From the NCBI GenBank assembly GCA_041397525.1, contig JAWKWL010000002.1:1-64000 (forward strand): a stretch of 64,000 nucleotides of DNA, read 5' to 3'. Position numbers and translations under genes: made by a program. The DNA comes from BOKV01 sp041397525 (lineage in GTDB: Bacteria > Pseudomonadota > Alphaproteobacteria > Rhizobiales > Rhizobiaceae). Positions 44,493 to 54,133 of the stretch are shown here, in pieces. Positions within the stretch are counted from its first letter, which is position 1, and each line of letters begins with the position of its first letter. Below the pieces are notes generated by a model. That model ran no database searches, was not told where the DNA came from, and saw only the letters and a list, made by a program, of their open reading frames with translations.

Positions 44493-45611
44493 TCAATACA
44501 CGACGACCGAGCGGATGCTCGCCCGCATGCATCAGGTCGAATCCCTTGTTGATCTCGTCCAGTGAAAGGGTATGCGGATCATCGGGTCAATGTCTATCTT
44601 GCCGTCCATGTACCACTCGACAATTTTTGGCACATCCGTGCGCTCGCGCGCCGCCAAAGGCGGTTCCCTTCCAGGTCCGCCCGGTGACGAGCTGGAACGG
44701 ACGCGTTGCAATCTCCTGGCCAGCCCCCGCTACGCCGATGATGATCGACTGGCCCCAGCCGCGATGGCTGGCCTCGAGCGCCTGGCGCATGACCTTGATA
44801 ATTGCCGGTGCAATCGAAAGTGTAGTCCGCGCCGCCGATCTGGTCAGCACCACGCTTGGTGAGATTGACGAGATAGGGCACACGTCTCGCCCGCTTCGAG
44901 CGGATTGACGAAATGGGCCGCGCCGAACTTCTCTCGCCCCAGGCCTTCTTGTCATTGTTGATGTCGACCCCGACACCTGCGTCGGCACCCGCAAGCCGCA
45001 GGCCCTGGATCACATTGAGGCCGATACCCTCAAGGCCGAACACCACGGCAGTGGCCTCGCCTCGACATTGGCGGTGTTGATGACAGCGCCCACACCCGTG
45101 GTGACGCCGCAGCCAATGTAGCAGATCTTGTCGAAGGGCGCGTCCTCGCGCACCTTGGCAACGGCGATCTCGGCAGCACGGTGAAATTCGAGAAGGTCGG
45201 GTGCCCATGTAATGCATCACCTTCTCGCCATTGATCGAGAAGCGCGACGAGCCGTCAGGCACGTCCGGCCCCGCGTGGCGCGGATCGCGGTACACAGATT
45301 GGTCTTGTGCGACAGGCAGACGGGCATTCGCGGCATTCGGGCGTATAGAGCGGAATGACGTGATCGCCCTTCTTGACCGATGTGACGCCGGGACCGACAT
45401 CGACGACGACGCCCGCCCCCTCATGGCCGAGAATGGCCGGGAACAGCCCTTCCGGGTCAGCGCCTGACAGCGTGAATTCGTCGGTGTGGCAGATGCCGGT
45501 GGTGGCCTTGACCTTCGACCAGAACCTCGCCAGCCTTGGGACTGTCCAGCTCGACCTCGCAGATTTCGAGGGGTTTTCCGGCCTGAAAGCCACTGCGGCG
45601 CGTGATTTCAT
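44493..45611 (-). pseudogene. frmA: S-(hydroxymethyl)glutathione dehydrogenase / class III alcohol dehydrogenase, frameshifted
   Basis: The span of 1119 bases equals a full FrmA (about 372 residues). Pieces are MKSRAAVAF, GICHTDEFTLSGADPEGLFP, AILGHEGAGVVVDVGPGV, VIPLYTPECREC, SSRFSINGEKVMHYMGT, TAVVFGLEGIGLNVIQGLRL, VGVDINNDKKAWGE, LVNLTKRGADQIGGADYTFD and SIRSVVVY. Zinc ligands are in CHTDE, GHEG and CREC. It oxidises the formaldehyde-glutathione adduct for formaldehyde detoxification. At least six indels occur. A perfect inverted repeat lies 127 bases upstream. Confidence 0.85.
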
Positions 45612-45737
45612 CTGGTTAAGCCCGTTTGGATTCGTTGCGCGGAGACTAAAGAGGGGACCCGGCAGGCAAGGGGGCGCCGGTGTTGAGATTGCCTCGAAGC
45701 GGGCGGTGAGTAACCAGTAGAGCCAACTGCGCTTGCA

Positions 45738-45759
45738 AATGTCCAAGCTTCTGGACATT
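45738..45759. promoter_or_regulatory. Perfect inverted repeat upstream of frmA
   Basis: AATGTCCA-AGCTTC-TGGACATT is a perfect 8-base inverted repeat with a 6-base spacer in the 286-base gap between the tcmP end and the frmA start. No T-run follows on either strand, so an operator is likelier than a terminator. The rest of the gap (45612-45897) shows no gene. Confidence 0.5.
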
Positions 45760-45897
45760 CAAATGGTCCTTATTCCGCCAACCGCTCCGTTCTCTTTATG
45801 GCAGTTTCGAGCCCAAGCTGGTGCATGTTGCAAGACGCACACATAACCGCTTTGCGAATTCTGGAATGTGCGATGTGCCTTTTCTAATCAGGAATTT

Positions 45898-46766
45898 GCC
45901 AACTCTTCGCCTTTGGCGAAGGATATGGTCGGCACCTTTCAGCCCAAGCTTATTTGGTCCGGCCCAGATAAGATAATAGAGTTGCGTGTTTCGGGTATTG
46001 CGGATCAAGTGCGGCTTGGCGAATGAATGGAACAGCGTCTTGAGCCGACCGATGTAAAGGTCGAGCAACCTTCTGCGACATCGCCGTTCTTGGTCGTGAC
46101 CTCGTTGCCGAATAGATCGACTTCTCGGCTATAAGCAATGTTTCGCCATTGGTCGGTTCCGAAGCACGCAGTCAGCTGGTCGGCCCAGCGTTCAGGTACA
46201 TCGCCAGAACGAGTGATGAGGCGGTTGATAGCCATCGCCAGTGGAAAATTGACCACAACTTCCATTGTGCCTGTGTCCGCCAACGCCTTAAGAGTCGCCC
46301 ATTCCAAATGAGCCGTAGGGGCCATAAAAGCGACCCCGCGAATATTGCGCACCTTGAGAGACGGCGCGAGGTTGCGAATCAACGGATTGCAGTCGCCCAC
46401 CTGAACCGTAACGTCGTTTCGCCTCGCTGACAGCCCGCAGCGTCTCAGCGCGAGTTTCATCTAGGTCGAAGAAATAGTGCCGGGTGAAATCCATTCGGCA
46501 CATTCATGAGCCTGCAGAGGCGAGCCTAGGATAAATTCCTCTTGTGCTTGGGTATCGCTGGCCTCGTTGAAGAATGGTGAAGGTTCCACCGTCGCTCCCG
46601 TACCACGAACCTTGGTGATACAAGCTCCCGCAAATGCGTCGATGTAGACACGCGTAAACGACTGCTTACTCAGCGCTGTTCCGTAGAATTTCAGGTATGC
46701 TTCCAGTGCATCAAGTTTCGCCGTGGCCCACGGCCCAACCGTGTTTTCACGGTGATCCTTCCTCAT
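45898..46766 (-). pseudogene. tcmP: Three-Cys-motif partner protein TcmP, frameshifted
   Basis: The start MRKDHRENTVGPWATAKLDALEAYLKFY at 46766 (ATGA overlap with the DUF5131 stop) is split over two cited pieces here. Next come FTRVYIDAFAGACITKVRGTG, DFTRHYFFDLDETRAETL, VGDCNPLIRNLAPSL, VAFMAPTAHLEWATLKALADT and NFPLAMAINRLITRSG. IDAFAG and the later aspartate resemble the SAM-binding region of methyltransferase-like folds, and the whole is the TcmP family, defined by pairing with a three-cysteine-motif protein. Expected length is near 290-360 residues. Several indels are present and the 3' end is uncertain. Biochemical role is unknown. Confidence 0.78.
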
Positions 46767-47525
46767 GCAAGCTCCGCAATGATCGCCTTCGGCACGATCT
46801 GCCACGGGAACCCGTTCCGTTCTTCGCCTTCGAGTAGGCGACCGCCGGTTTCGACGCGCACCGCCCCACTGTTTGAAGAAGTATCGCCACGTCGTATCGC
46901 TCGCAGGCGATACGCAATTCGGTAGCCCACGGCGCTTTCTCCATTGGACGCGCGCCAGGTCCGCTCGCCACCGACAATCGCCCAAGCGACACCGGTCATG
47001 TCAACTTCGCCAATCGGGCCAAGTAGCGGCTCGAATGAAATGAAACGCATCCGAGTTGGATCTGGCCGAAGGTGTTCGATCCGTCCTTTGTGGGCGGCAT
47101 CCTCGACAGACACCCCAAGCCAGATATGTGTTGGCACTCGCTTTCCATCGTACCGACGGCGCATATAATTGCGCATCAGAGACGAGCACCGTTTAGTCAG
47201 CACCTGATAGATACGCCAGTCTGCGGCCTCCATCGTGATCGAACCACGCGCGGTCTATAAACTCGCGTGGAATGTCTTTGTGGAACAGGTCACCTGTTGA
47301 GTTGACGAAGATCATTCGCGGCTTCTTCCACAGCGCAGGCTGCCCGAGCCGTGACGGCCACAAGCGCATATCGAAACCTTGTTCGTAAGGGTGTCCTTCA
47401 ATCCCGCGCCAGCGTTCAGCGAACCGTTCCGCGTAACAATGGTCGCAACCAGACCTATTTTGGTACACCTGGTTACAGGATTTCCATGTAGCGTCGGTCC
47501 ATTCGATTTCAGATTTTTGCGCCAT
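46763..47525 (-). pseudogene. DUF5131 (phage Gp37/Gp68) family three-Cys-motif protein, frameshifted
   Basis: The start MAQKSEIEWTDATW at 47525 is followed, in shifted frames, by NPVTRCTKIG and SGCDHCYAERFAERWRG, giving the C-x6-C-x2-C motif. Then come MRLWPSRLGQPALWKKPRMIF, VNSTGDLFHKDIP, RIYQVLTKRC, LGVSVEDAAHKGRIEHLR, MRFISFEPLLGPIGEVDM and the end PKAIIAELA. This is the DUF5131 family found in phages and bacteria. The cysteines suggest a metal or Fe-S cluster, perhaps radical-SAM-like; this is inference. It overlaps tcmP by ATGA. About 250 residues expected; two or more indels. Flanking DNA is AT-rich, suggesting acquisition. Confidence 0.8.
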
Positions 47526-47880
47526 CTACAGACCTCTATTCGACACAATCCCCTACTATAAAGTGTACTACATTGGAACTGCCATTTTAATTCCAAAGTC
47601 GATGCAGACACTCAATGCCTACTGCATAGACCTTCGAATAAAAAATATTCTGCGTGATTCGTAAACGAGAGAGATACAAAGATCAAGCCACCACACAGCC
47701 GCATCCGGAAAAAATTAAACCAATTATTACCTCGGTATTCTGTCCCCCCCATCCAACCCCCGCCTCTCCCACAGCAACTGCCAAAAACAGCCAGTTCACG
47801 CATGCAGGTTTCTGCTATGGGTTGTGTGAAAAGCGAGTTGCATTGATAAAACACCCTTTTGCCTCGGGGATTGGCAAACC
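47526..47880. other. AT-rich intergenic stretch upstream of DUF5131
   Basis: There is no supported gene in these 355 bases. The first 200 bases are clearly richer in A and T than the rest of the window, with runs such as AATAAAAAATATT near 47638. On the minus strand a TATAGT-like -10 element lies near 47560 and could serve the DUF5131/tcmP pair. Composition suggests the edge of horizontally acquired DNA, though no repeat or integrase is seen. Confidence 0.5.
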
Positions 47881-48661
47881 ATGCAGTGGATACTTCAGGA
47901 ATTTGACGACACGCTGAAACTGGCTGAAGCGCTGGATCGCCTGGAGTTTCCTATTCATGGCACAAGGTGGCCCCTTCGCCGGAGAGCTCATCCCGAACCG
48001 GAGTCATTCGCGACCCGAACGATGTGGTGATGTTCGGCTCCTATGCGCTTTGGAGATATGCTCAGGCCAGAGCGCCTTCGCCCAGGCGTCTTCAAACTTG
48101 ATCCATTCATCAAACAGCAGGCTTGGCTTCCACACATGCTGAACGGTCCGGATGCCCGGCTGATTGACCTGCAGGACTTGCCTCGTGACCTTGCAGGCGA
48201 TGATCGGGACTGGTTTGTCCGCCCGGTCGATGACAGCAAGCAGATCGCCGGAAGGGTGATGGCTTCCCGTGAGATAGTGGATATGGCGAAAGGTGTCATC
48301 GCGCTTGAAAGGCAGGTACCTCGACGGTTCGCTTCGCCACGACACCCAAATGATGCTTTCAACGCCAATGAGAATAATGAAGGAATGGCGTGTCTGGGTC
48401 GTGGACGACGCAATAGTGACCTTCTCGCTCTACAAGGAGGGTGCGCGTGTGATCCAGGCCGGAAATCGACGACGACGCAAGGGAATTTGTCCGCCACCTT
48501 GTTGATTTGAACCCCGGTTACCCAAGGCATATGTCATCGATGTTTGCAGAACCGATGATGGGCTGAAACTGATCGAAACCAACTGCATCAATGCCGCAGG
48601 GTTTTATGCAGCAAACATGCTGGAACTGGCACACGCTATCGATACCCTCAATCCAGACTGA
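47881..48661 (+). pseudogene. ATP-grasp domain protein, frameshifted
   Basis: The ATG at 47881 opens MQWILQEFDDTLKLAEALDR. It continues through MFGSYALWRYAQ, VFKLDPFIKQQAWLPHMLNG, ARLIDLQDLPRDLAGDDRDWF, VRPVDDSKQIAGRVM, RIMKEWRVWVVDDAIV and LIETNCINAAGFYAANMLELA. The last pieces hold the ATP-grasp metal-binding pattern (W-R-V-W, then E-x-N). About 260 residues expected. Five or so indels occur. These stand-alone enzymes ligate a carboxylate to an amine or thiol; the substrate is unknown. Its end overlaps the end of convergent xdhB by 14 bases. Confidence 0.75.
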
Positions 48662-50959
48662 CTACCCCATCCTCCACTGCTTTCAGCACCGCCTCGGCGG
48701 TGGCGGGCGCGTCGAGTTGCGGCACCTTGTCGGGATTGATCGAGGTAATGGCGGAAGATCGCGGAAAACACCGAGGTCGCCAGTATCACCGGCGGCTCGC
48801 CCACCGCCTTGGAGCGATAGATGGTCGAGGCCCGGTTGCCTTCGATTCCCACAATTTGACGCGGTTCACACGTCAAAGGCTGTCGGTATCTTGTAGGTCG
48901 AGGCGGGTTCTGGAGCCGCCCCTTGTCGTCAAACACCAGTTCTTCCGTGGTCAGCCAGCCAACGCCTTGCACAAAGCCGCCCTCGACCTGGCCGCGATAT
49001 CGAGCGCCGGGTTCAGCGACGAACCGACATCATGCAGGATATCGGCACGGGTGACCCGGTTTCGCCGGTCAGCGTGTCGATCCAGCACCTCGCTGCAGGA
49101 CGCGCCATAGGCAAAATACAGGAACGGATTGCCGCTAACCGTTTCGCGGTCCCAGGTGATTTTCGGCGTCGCATAATAACCCGTCGCCGACGATTTACTG
49201 CGCCAACTCGAGAAAACGCCTTCGCAACTTCGGCAAAGAGGGCTTCGCGCCCGCCGACCATCACCATGCCTTGCGAAAAGCGCACCTCGCTCGCATTGCC
49301 CTGCCAGAACCTGGCTGCCACTTCCGCCATGCGCTGGCGGATGGTTTCCGCGGCCTTTTTCGCCGCCATGCCATTGAGGTCCGCGCCCGACGACGCCGCC
49401 GTCGGCGTTGTGTTGGGCACCTTGTCGGTTACCGTCGCGGTGATCCGTACACGCGAAATGTCGACGCCGAATTCCTCCGCCACCACCTGCGCCACCTTGA
49501 GATAAAGCCCCTGCCCCATCTCCGTGCCGCCATGGTTCACCTGGATCGAACCATCCGTGTAAACATGCACCAGCGCGCCCGCCTGGTTGAGGTGCTTGAG
49601 AGTGAAGGCGATGCCGAATTTTACCGGATTGAGCGCAATGCCCTTCTTGAGGTAGCGGCTTGTGGCATTGAAGCGAGCGATCTCCCTGCGCCGCGCGCGA
49701 TAGTCGGAACTCCGCTCCAGTTCCCCGACAAGCTGCTTGAGAATGTTGTCCTCGACCGTCATGCCATAGGGCGTCACGTCCCGGTCTTTGGCGTAGAAAT
49801 TGCGCTTGCGGATTTCCAGCGGATCAACACCAAGCTTCACTGCGATCTCGTCCATCATCCGCTCGGCGAACACCATGCCCTGCGGCCCGCCGAAACCGCG
49901 AAAGGCGGTATTGGAAACCGTGTTGGTTTTCACCCGGTTCGAGCGGATGCGAACCTGCGGATAGAAATAGGAATTGTCGGCATGAAACATCGTGCGGTCA
50001 TTGACGCCAAGCGACAGGTCCGCCGAATAGCCGCAGCGCGAATTGAAGGTCACATCCACCGCTTCCAGCACGCCTTTTTCGTCATGCGCGGCCTGCCATT
50101 CAACGGCAAAGTCGTGCCGCTTGCCGGTAGCCACCATGTCATCGTCGCGGTCTAGGCGTATCTTGCACGGGCGTCCGGTTACATGCGCCGCAAGGGCTGC
50201 AAGGCAGGCCCATTGGCCGGCCTGGCTTTCCTTGCCACCAAAGCCGCCGCCCATCCGCCTGCATTCGCATACGATCATCGCTTCGGGCCGCGCCAGCATT
50301 CTTGCCACCAGATGCTGCACTTCTGACGGATGCTGCGTCGAACACAGCACTTTCATTTCGCCACCTTCGCCCGGCAGCGCCATGGAAATCTGGCCTTCGA
50401 GGTAGAAATGCTCCTGCCCGCCAATCCGCAGCGCGCCCGAAGCCTTGTGCAGTGCGGACGAGATTGCCGCCTGCGCATCACCCCGGCGAAATTCATACGG
50501 GTCCAGCACCGTCTTGCCGCTCTTCAACCCGTCATCGACACTGACCGCAGGCTTTTTCTCGCTGATCTCCACTTTGGCCAGCCGCGCCGCGCGCCGCGCC
50601 TGGTCCCGCGTCCGCGCTACCACTGCAAACAGCACCTGGCCGTGGAACTCCACTTCCCGGACGGCAAAGATCGGGTCATCCCCCATGGCCGGGCTGCAGT
50701 CATTGACGCCAGGAATGTCGGCTGTTGTCAGTACCGCAACAACACCGGGTGCCGCGCGAACGGCTGAGAGGTCCATCGCCTTGATCTTGCCACGCGCCAC
50801 GGGCGACAGGCCTGGCGCCAGATGCAGCAGTCCTTCCGGCTCGCGAAGATCGTCAATATAGGGTGCAGAACCCTGCACATGCCTCTCGGCACTGTCATGC
50901 GCCAGTGCATTGCCGACCGCCATGGTCTCGGCGTGCAGCGTGTTTGCTTTCGCACTCAT
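48648..50959 (-). pseudogene. xdhB: Xanthine dehydrogenase molybdopterin-binding subunit, 3' part frameshifted
   Basis: The first 590 codons are intact from the ATG at 50959, which overlaps the xdhA stop by ATGA. They include GGQEHFYLEGQ near residue 190, GGGFGGKESQ near 235, the FRGFGGPQGM loop near 345 and GGTEMGQGLY near 485, all molybdenum-cofactor-binding elements. Near 49187 the frame breaks. The family text resumes as SATGYYATPKITWDRET and, after further breaks, LTTEELVFDDKGRLQNP, STIYRSKAVGEPPV and VSLD with the stop at 48648. Total length of about 770 residues is normal. It hydroxylates hypoxanthine and xanthine to urate with XdhA. Confidence 0.88.
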
Positions 50960-52434
50960 TGCGCTGCCTCCAGTGTTTCACGCTGTCCGGTGACGCGCGT
51001 CACCTCGCTGTTGCCCTCACCAATCTCGATCAGCGCTTTGCGCAACAGGTTCTGGGCAACGCGTGTCCGGTATTGCGCGCTGGCCCGCATGTCTGTGAGC
51101 GGAGTGTAATCATCGGCCAGTGCATCAATTGCTGCCCGCCATTCCACCTCATTGCCAAGCGCTATGCCCAGGAGTGCCGCTTCTGCCTTGGACGCACGTT
51201 TCGGCGTGCCTGCCATCCCGCCAAAGGCAATCCGTGCTTCGGTCATCTTGCCCTTTTCAACCGTGATCCGGAAGGCAGCCATGACAGCGGAAATGTCCTG
51301 GTCGAAGCGTTTGGAAATCTTGTAGGCACGGAAATGTTGGTTCCGCCGCAGCTTGGGAATTTCCACCGCACTCACCAACTCACCGGGCTTGCGGTCCTGC
51401 TTGCCATATTCGACGAAGAAGTCCTCAAGCGCGATCATCCGCGTCTTGCTGCCTTTCGTCAGTTCCAGGCTGGCACCAAGCGCAATCAGCATCGGCGGCA
51501 TGTCGCCAATGGGTGAGCCATTGGCAATGTTGCCGCCCACCGTTCCCGATGCACGGACCTGCTTCGAGCCGATACGCCGCACCACCTCGCCGACATCCGG
51601 ATCGATCCCGGCCAGTGCGTCAAATGCCTGTGCATAGGTGGCGCCGGCACCGATCTTGATGGATGCCTTGCCAGCAGAAATCGTGTCAAATCCCGCTGCG
51701 CGACCAGTCAGGATGATCTTCGGCAAGTCCCGCAACTGCTTGGTTATCCACAGCCCGACATCTGTCGCACCGGAAACCAGCGTTGCATCGGCATGCGAAG
51801 CTGCCAGCTTCGCCAATGCCGCAACACTGGCGGGCGCAGCGATGAAGCTGTCCTTGCTGCCAATGAACAGGTCTTCCCCGTCACGTAGTTTCTTCAGGGC
51901 CTTCAAGGTCGCAGCCGAGCGATCCGCAAGGAAGTCGGCCGTGCGTTCAGTCAGCGACGCCATTGCCGCGTCGGCAATGGGGCGATAGCCCGTGCAACGG
52001 CAAAGATTTCCCGCCAAGCAGTCGTTGATGGCCTGACGCGAAGGTTCAATGCCGGAATGATAAAGAGTGAAGAGACTCATCACGATGCCAGGCGTGCAAA
52101 ATCCGCATTGCGAACCGTGCAATTCCACCATCGCCTGCTGAACCGGGTGCAGCCTGCCATCATGGGCAAGGTCATCGACGGTAATCACATCACAACCGTC
52201 AATCTGACCGAGCAGGCGGATACAGGCATTGACCGGCTCGTAAACCAACCTGCCCGATTTCAACGAACCTACCGCTACAGTGCAGGCACCGCAATCACCC
52301 TCGTTGCAGCCTTCCTTGGTCCCGCAGGAACGTTCACGCAGGCGCAGATAGTCAAGCAGGGTCTCATTGGGACCAACTGCGCGCTCCTCAACGCGTTTAC
52401 CGTTCCGCAGAAATATCAGTCTGTCTCGCCCCAT
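50956..52434 (-). CDS. xdhA: Xanthine dehydrogenase small subunit (2Fe-2S and FAD)
   Basis: This 492-residue subunit passes electrons from the molybdenum site to NAD. Cluster ligands are CGTKEGCNEGDCGAC near 37-51 and CGFCTPG near 110 with CLAGNLCRCTGY near 142. The FAD domain spans about 190-360 with VSGATDVGLWITKQ and the GTVGGNIANGSPIGDMPP loop near 305. A C-terminal CO-dehydrogenase flavoprotein-like domain ends at 492. The ATG at 52434 is used; a GTG at 52443 lies too near the GGGG ribosome site. It is coupled to xdhB by ATGA and divergent from guaD across a palindrome. Confidence 0.92.
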   Translation of the reverse strand: MGRDRLIFLRNGKRVEERAVGPNETLLDYLRLRERSCGTKEGCNEGDCGACTVAVGSLKSGRLVYEPVNACIRLLGQIDGCDVITVDDLAHDGRLHPVQQAMVELHGSQCGFCTPGIVMSLFTLYHSGIEPSRQAINDCLAGNLCRCTGYRPIADAAMASLTERTADFLADRSAATLKALKKLRDGEDLFIGSKDSFIAAPASVAALAKLAASHADATLVSGATDVGLWITKQLRDLPKIILTGRAAGFDTISAGKASIKIGAGATYAQAFDALAGIDPDVGEVVRRIGSKQVRASGTVGGNIANGSPIGDMPPMLIALGASLELTKGSKTRMIALEDFFVEYGKQDRKPGELVSAVEIPKLRRNQHFRAYKISKRFDQDISAVMAAFRITVEKGKMTEARIAFGGMAGTPKRASKAEAALLGIALGNEVEWRAAIDALADDYTPLTDMRASAQYRTRVAQNLLRKALIEIGEGNSEVTRVTGQRETLEAAQ

Positions 52435-52458
52435 GCGGCTCACCCCGTTTTTATCATC

Positions 52459-52478
52459 TGGTCAAAACTTACTGACCA
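52459..52478. promoter_or_regulatory. Inverted repeat TGGTCA-N8-TGACCA between xdhA and guaD
   Basis: This perfect 6-base inverted repeat with an 8-base spacer lies 25 bases upstream of the xdhA start and 106 bases before guaD. It is placed to control both divergent purine genes. The regulator is not evident; the adjacent LysR-type gene at 54134 is one candidate. Confidence 0.5.
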
Positions 52479-52584
52479 CTTATGTCCTTTGCAATCGGGA
52501 ATCTGTGGCGCAAATTCAAGCTCAGACTTGCCGCAAACGTATTTTTCGTTGCAAAGCACTGTGTGTGAAATCAGAGTCGGAAAA

Positions 52585-53916
52585 ATGGAAAAGCAAAAAC
52601 AGACCAATCGCGCTGCCGTTCTGCTGGGACGGGTTTTCAGTTTCATCGATGACCCGGCAATCGTCGGCGACGAACGAAGCTACCGGTTTCATGAAAACGG
52701 GGCAGTGGCTATTGGCCAAGACGGGATCATCGACTGGGTCGGAGACCGCTCGGAACTGCCGGCACAATATTCCAGCCTGCCGAAGACCGATCATGGTACT
52801 AGCCTCATCCTGCCCGGATTTGTCGACGCGCATCTGCACTTCCCGCAATACCGGATGCTCGCTGCCTATGGCAAGGACCTGCTCGACTGGCTGAACCGCT
52901 ACACCTTTATCGAAGAGCAGCGCTATGGCGATTCGGCGATTGCAGCCGGTGCGGCAGGGTTTTTCCTTGATGAACTCATCGCCAACGGCACCACTTCCTG
53001 CCTTGCGTTCTCAACCATTCATCCCGTCGCGCTCGACGCCTTGTTCGAAGCGGCGAACCAGCGCGAAATGGCGGTTATCTCCGGCAAGACCATGATGGAT
53101 TGCAATGCTCCTGCAGGACTGAGTGACACGCCGCAATCCGCCTATGACGATTCAAATGCCTTGATCCGAAAATGGCATGGCAAGGGTCGGCTGCAATATG
53201 CAATCACCCCGCGTTTCGCAGTGACTTCGACCGAAGCGCAGATGGAAGTTGCAGGAGCGCTCAAGCAGGAACATCCGGAACTGGTCTTGCAGACGCATTT
53301 GTCGGAGAACCGGGCCGAGATCGAAACCGTCGCACGCGCCTTCCCCTGGTCGAAGGATTATACCGACGTTTATGACCATTATGGCCTGCTCAGCGAACGC
53401 GCGTTCTTTGCCCATGGCATCCACTTGTCCGAGCGGGAACTGCATCGCCTGCATGAGACGGGTGCCTCGGTCGTACACTGTCCAACCTCGAACAATTTCC
53501 TGGGTTCAGGTCTGTTCCGCTATCACCATAGCCGCCAGGCAGATCGCCCCGTTTCGGTTGGCATAGGCTCTGATATCGGTGGCGGCACCAGCTATTCCAT
53601 GCTGCAGACGATGCGCGATGCCTATCTGGTTTCGCAACTGGTTGGAAGTCGCATCAGCGCCTTCGATGCATTCTATCTGGCTACGCTCGGTAATGCTCGC
53701 CTGCTGCACCTTGATGATGAACTGGGCCGGATTGAGCCGGACAGGCAAGCAGATATCATCGTGCTCGACCCGGCGGCAACGCCAGCCATGGCTGTGCGCG
53801 ACGCAATTTCCCATAGCCTGCACGACATCCTGTTTGCTTTGATGATCATGGGCGATGATCGTGCGGTCCGCGAGACCTATATACGCGGCGTGGCACTGAA
53901 ACGGAAAGCTGTCTGA
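52585..53916 (+). CDS. guaD: Guanine deaminase
   Basis: This 443-residue amidohydrolase converts guanine to xanthine, feeding xanthine dehydrogenase. Metal-binding motifs appear in order: FVDAHLHFPQYR near 80-91, LQTHLSEN near 235, FAHGIHLSERE near 272 and GIGSDIGGGTSYSM near 325. The active-site-near TTSCLAFSTIH is at about 140. The ATG at 52585 gives the normal length; the frame extends far upstream but overlaps xdhA. The ribosome site is weak. A stable hairpin follows 30 bases past the stop. With xdhAB, puuD, hiuH and puuE-uraD it completes guanine to allantoate apart from unlinked steps. Confidence 0.92.
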   Translation: MEKQKQTNRAAVLLGRVFSFIDDPAIVGDERSYRFHENGAVAIGQDGIIDWVGDRSELPAQYSSLPKTDHGTSLILPGFVDAHLHFPQYRMLAAYGKDLLDWLNRYTFIEEQRYGDSAIAAGAAGFFLDELIANGTTSCLAFSTIHPVALDALFEAANQREMAVISGKTMMDCNAPAGLSDTPQSAYDDSNALIRKWHGKGRLQYAITPRFAVTSTEAQMEVAGALKQEHPELVLQTHLSENRAEIETVARAFPWSKDYTDVYDHYGLLSERAFFAHGIHLSERELHRLHETGASVVHCPTSNNFLGSGLFRYHHSRQADRPVSVGIGSDIGGGTSYSMLQTMRDAYLVSQLVGSRISAFDAFYLATLGNARLLHLDDELGRIEPDRQADIIVLDPAATPAMAVRDAISHSLHDILFALMIMGDDRAVRETYIRGVALKRKAV

Positions 53917-53946
53917 GAGTACTGAAGCCAGGCCCGAAAATGAAAA

Positions 53947-53984
53947 GCCATCCGGCTGGACTCTCACTATCCAGACCGGATGGC
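53947..53984 (+). terminator. Hairpin after guaD
   Basis: GCCATCCGG pairs perfectly with CCGGATGGC, and inside them CTGGA pairs with TCCAG with one bulged A around a 9-base loop. No T-run follows, so it may be a factor-dependent terminator or a 3' stabilising element. A further short palindrome, GGACC-ATG-GGTCC, is at 54033-54045 near the LysR promoter. Confidence 0.6.
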
Positions 53985-54117
53985 GATCACGACCGCCAAA
54001 CCGGGGGCGAAAAGGTTTGACTGCCATTCAAAGGACCATGGGTCCAAACCCCAAAGGGCATCGTTAAGATAACACACAACTCCGGAAAACAAAAGATCGA
54101 ACAAAATTTCGTTTTCG

Positions 54118-54123
54118 TATAAT
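54118..54123 (+). promoter_or_regulatory. Consensus -10 hexamer before the LysR gene
   Basis: TATAAT is a perfect sigma-70 type -10 element ending 4 bases before a possible TTG start and 10 bases before the ATG. Transcription from it would give a nearly leaderless message. The -35 region is weak. Confidence 0.4.
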
Positions 54124-54133
54124 AATTTTGGAC

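Larger units (their letters stand above)
35393..49190. other. Block of dense frameshifts across 16 consecutive genes
   Basis: Every gene between here and the 3' part of xdhB is recognisable in collinear pieces that switch reading frame every 100-300 bases, on both strands. The flanks are intact: 35 kb to the left and 15 kb to the right show no comparable break. Where family residues let the missing base be placed, most cases are loss of one base from a short run. Gene order, overlapping start-stop pairs and ribosome sites remain intact. This pattern fits a poorly resolved consensus stretch better than natural decay. Confidence 0.75.

Noticed and set aside
47654..47917. 87-codon plus-strand ORF in the AT-rich gap
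   Set aside because: Its composition is low complexity (proline and threonine runs), with no ribosome site or family pattern, and it overlaps the ATP-grasp start.
35393..49190. Reading the frameshift block as a graveyard of true pseudogenes
   Set aside because: Sharp borders, intact gene order, preserved overlaps and single-base losses in short runs fit consensus error better; kept as an open alternative.
49271..50155. 294-codon plus-strand ORF
   Set aside because: It is antisense to intact xdhB codons with molybdopterin-binding motifs.
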